From Natrialbaceae archaeon B1-Br10_E2g27 (GTDB lineage Archaea > Halobacteriota > Halobacteria > Halobacteriales > Natrialbaceae): a stretch of DNA of 7,186 nt. Location of the stretch: NCBI GenBank assembly GCA_001563885.1, contig LKMM01000128.1, positions 1-7,186 of the forward strand, read 5' to 3'. The notes under the pieces were generated by a model. It had not been told where the DNA came from, did no database searches, and was given only the letters and a program-made list of their open reading frames with translations. How positions within the stretch are numbered: position 1 is the first letter of the stretch; each line of letters begins with the position of its first letter. A program made the translations under genes and the position numbers. Below, one piece after another: positions 5,108-7,186 of this stretch.

Positions 5108-5322
5108 GATCTATCACCGACGCGTTGACCACTGCACGCGATCACCGCTGGGGGCTGTTTACCGATCTGGTATTCGCAATCGTTTGGGTGACGATGGTGA
5201 ATCTGCTCTTTGGCGTGATCGACGGCCCGACCTGGGCCTATTATATGCTCATGCTCGCCGGCATCGTCGCCTACTTTGGCTTTTTCGCAAGCCTCGAGCG
5301 TGCAAAAGAGACTGAAAACTAA
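5104..5322 (+). CDS. Small two-helix membrane protein, unknown function
   Basis: 72 residues. A short charged N-terminus (to about 21) is followed by two hydrophobic helices, about 22-39 (LVFAIVWVTMVNLLFGVI) and about 44-63 (WAYYMLMLAGIVAYFGFFAS), joined by a tight DGPT turn. The tail LERAKETEN is charged. The DGPTWAYYMLMLAGI stretch looks like a conserved haloarchaeal family, perhaps the one labelled DUF8119, which I cannot confirm. It does not look like the DUF4212 small symporter subunit, because that family's conserved GFPLGFW-like stretch is missing. It ends 11 bases before the end of the convergent stress-protein gene, so the two transcripts probably overlap at their 3' ends. No function can be assigned. 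Confidence 0.72.
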   Translation: MRSITDALTTARDHRWGLFTDLVFAIVWVTMVNLLFGVIDGPTWAYYMLMLAGIVAYFGFFASLERAKETEN

Positions 5323-5333
5323 CGATAGAGTTC

Positions 5334-5792
5334 TTAGTCGTCTCGGATATCGACGACGAGTACCGGAATGTCCGTCGTTCGAAGGGTTCGTTCGGCGACG
5401 CTGCCGAGTAAGACTCGGCGGACACCGCCGCGGCCGGCCGATCCCATGACGATGAGATCGATGTCGTGTTCCTCGCCGTAGTTGGCGATCTGTTTGCGTG
5501 GGTTTCCCGCGACGATCGCTTCGGTGACATCGAGTTTGTGATCGCTAGCCTCCTTGGCGACGTAGCCGGTTGCCCGTCTGGCACGGGACTCGAGTTCGGG
5601 TAGGTCGCTCAGATCGCCCTGTCTGAACCGGTCGATCTGTTCGGTGCCGACGGCGACATCCATCGCGTCGAGGTCGACGACGTACAGTGCATGAATCGAT
5701 GCGTCGTACTTGGTGGCGAGGTCGATAGCGTGGGTAACGGCGTTCTCGGCGACCTCGCTTCCATCTGTCGGGATGAGTATCGTATTGTACAT
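5334..5792 (-). CDS. Universal stress protein (UspA family), ATP-binding type
   Basis: 152 residues, a single Usp domain of normal length. It begins MYNTILIPTDGSEVAENAV, the usual first strand and the conserved aspartate (D10) of the nucleotide site. The ATP-binding signature G-X2-G-X9-G-S is complete: G117, G120, G130, S131 in GSAGRGGVRRVLLGSVAERT. The last strand is IPVLVVDI. Proteins with this full motif bind ATP and form dimers; their cellular role is usually unclear. The gene starts two bases after the symporter stop on the same strand, so it is the second gene of that operon. Usp genes next to haloarchaeal transporters are common and may tune the transporter; that link is inference. Confidence 0.94.
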   Translation of the reverse strand: MYNTILIPTDGSEVAENAVTHAIDLATKYDASIHALYVVDLDAMDVAVGTEQIDRFRQGDLSDLPELESRARRATGYVAKEASDHKLDVTEAIVAGNPRKQIANYGEEHDIDLIVMGSAGRGGVRRVLLGSVAERTLRTTDIPVLVVDIRDD

Positions 5793-5794
5793 GA

Positions 5795-7186
5795 TTAGTC
5801 GTCAGCTGGGGTGCCGCCGTCGGCGGCGACGTCTTCTGCAGATTCCATTCGGCTCATCGGTTCGGGGCTGTGACACTGGCGGACGAGCCGTTTGACGTTG
5901 GCTGGCGGGTCGTCAGTGACGATCGAGACCAGAATAATGGTCGCGAAAACCACCGGGACGCCGACCAGTGCGGAAGCGGTTCCTGGCAGCCAGACGGCGA
6001 GTCCGGGGATGAGGGCTTCCTCGACGCCGGTGTACATCGGGATCGCGGTGTCGTTCAAGATCGCACCGAAGGAGATGACCATTCCGGTGAGCATACCGGC
6101 GATTGCACCCTCTTTCGTCGTGTTCTCCCACCAGAGCCCGAGGAAGAACACGGGGAAGAAGATACAGCCGGCGATCGCAAACGCCATCGCGACGAGTTCG
6201 CCGATGAGCGCCGGCGGATTCAGACCAATCAGCGTCACGAGAACGCCGATTCCGAGAATAGTCCCCCGGCCGACGATCAGCTGTTCGCGCTGGCTCGCAT
6301 TGTCTTTGTATAGGTTCGTGTAGATGTCGTGGGCAGCAGCCGAGGAGGCGGTAATGAACAGTCCGGCGGTCGTCGCAAGCGCCGCGGCGACCGCACCGGC
6401 GGCGACCAGGCCGACCAGCCACTCGGGCAACTCGGCCAGTTGTGTCGTCAACAGGACGATTGCGTCGGCTTCCGCGCCGGCCATGTCGGCAAAGCCACCA
6501 CCCTCGCTCACTTCGCGATTGTAGAGCAACCCGCCGTAGGCAGCGTACACTGCGGTTCCCCAGTAGAGCAGGCAGATGAAAAACAGGCCCCAGACGGTCG
6601 ACCAGCGAGCAGTCCGCTCGTTGTCAACTGTGTAAAATCGCACGAGCACGTGCGGGAGCCCACACGTGCCGACGATGAGACTGAACGTCAACGCAATCCA
6701 GCCGTAGTAGCCTGCGTTCGCGAACGGCTCGACGAACTGCGCCTCGAGACTTGCAGCCTCGGCGACCTGTGGCCCGGCCTCGAGATACGGAACGGCAAGC
6801 GACCAGCCTTCTGCCCAGCCCGTCGCGTACAGCCCGAGCGTAAAGGCGATGATGAGGATGACATACTGGATAGCCATGTTTTTCGTCGTCCCCAGCATGC
6901 CCGAGAGAGCAACGTACCCGATGGTAACACCCATCAACAGGATGACGCCGAGCTCATACGAGATGCCGAAGATGTACTGGGCCATCAGTCCCATCCCTGA
7001 TGCCTGGCCGACTGCGTAGACGAACGCAATCGCGAGCGTCGTGAACGCGGCAATTCCGCGGGCCCACTCGGAGTAGAATCGGTCACCGACGAAGTCGGGT
7101 GCCGTGTACTTTCCAAACCGGCGAAACTGCGCGGCCATGAAAATAAGCAGGATGAAATAGCCCGTCGTCCAGCCGACGACGTACGC
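5795..7186 (-). CDS. Sodium:solute symporter (SSS family), ActP / VC_2705-like, 5' end outside window
   Basis: The frame is open from the right edge (AYVVGWTTGYFILLIF before Met 7138), so 463 C-terminal residues are visible; the ATG at 7138 is internal. SSS transporters move organic solutes into the cell with sodium. Seen, counted from that Met: FGKYTAPDFVGDRFYS (8-23); Y41-AVGQASGMG, the helix after it; GTCGLPHVLVRFYTV (157-171), the hallmark of the acetate and monocarboxylate branch; AAALATTAGLFITASSAAAHDIY (251-273), the helix carrying the Na2-site Thr/Ser pair (T256, T257 by position) in this family; and TKEGAIAGMLTGM (341-353). About ten membrane helices are visible, then a cytosolic tail (about 409-447) with an acidic end. 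The branch suggests acetate, propionate or similar carboxylates; the substrate is not proven. Its stop is two bases before the Usp start. Confidence 0.92.
   Translation of the reverse strand, partial: AYVVGWTTGYFILLIFMAAQFRRFGKYTAPDFVGDRFYSEWARGIAAFTTLAIAFVYAVGQASGMGLMAQYIFGISYELGVILLMGVTIGYVALSGMLGTTKNMAIQYVILIIAFTLGLYATGWAEGWSLAVPYLEAGPQVAEAASLEAQFVEPFANAGYYGWIALTFSLIVGTCGLPHVLVRFYTVDNERTARWSTVWGLFFICLLYWGTAVYAAYGGLLYNREVSEGGGFADMAGAEADAIVLLTTQLAELPEWLVGLVAAGAVAAALATTAGLFITASSAAAHDIYTNLYKDNASQREQLIVGRGTILGIGVLVTLIGLNPPALIGELVAMAFAIAGCIFFPVFFLGLWWENTTKEGAIAGMLTGMVISFGAILNDTAIPMYTGVEEALIPGLAVWLPGTASALVGVPVVFATIILVSIVTDDPPANVKRLVRQCHSPEPMSRMESAEDVAADGGTPADD

Noticed and set aside
5870..7000. 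Several + strand ORFs opposite the symporter
   Set aside because: Antisense shadows with low-complexity charged composition; the minus frame carries the SSS hallmarks without interruption.
1..7186. CRISPR arrays, tRNA or rRNA genes, insertion sequences, toxin-antitoxin or defence genes
   Set aside because: No regularly spaced repeats, cloverleaf, transposase motifs or terminal repeats, or defence domains were seen on either strand.

Overview
The window looks like a chromosome segment from a haloarchaeon (class Halobacteria), possibly of the Natrialbales, though the genus cannot be fixed by eye. The evidence is a GC-rich sequence, strongly acidic proteins, an archaellin, archaeal and haloarchaeal protein families (UPF0179, a DUF5820-like protein, a short C2H2 finger protein), and archaeal TATA-type boxes placed about 27 bases ahead of start codons. 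The hexamer CTCGAG is very frequent and CTAG is rare.

Layout, left to right. (1) The 3' part of an Rsm22-like methyltransferase gene (to 1319, +), followed by surE (1366-2172, +). (2) A 243-base intergenic stretch with a long compound hairpin (2240-2291) and then a clear TATA box (2341-2350). These lead to a winged-helix protein gene (2416-2808, +) that has a strong Shine-Dalgarno. (3) Convergent to it, a lone archaellin gene (2940-3638, -). (4) After a 255-base divergent intergenic region, four small + strand genes in separate units: a one-finger C2H2 protein (3894-4055), a DUF5820-like protein (4118-4516), a UPF0179 protein with eight cysteines in two similar halves (4575-5036), and a two-helix membrane protein (5104-5322) preceded by a possible 11-codon leader ORF. 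(5) Convergent to these, a tight two-gene minus-strand operon: an SSS-family sodium:solute symporter running off the right edge (7186 to 5795), then a universal stress protein (5792-5334) two bases after it.

The genes do not form one pathway. The ribosome-linked methyltransferase, SurE and UPF0179 are housekeeping or poorly characterised conserved genes. The archaellin with a convergent DNA-binding protein is the most accessory-looking part. The symporter-Usp pair is the clearest functional operon. I see no CRISPR array, tRNA, rRNA, insertion sequence or defence system. The points most worth following up are the two-halved cysteine protein, the structured element after surE, the archaellin without N-glycosylation sequons, the Rsm22-like protein without the family's iron-sulfur cysteines, and the overlapping terminator, promoter and mini-ORF at 5031-5107.
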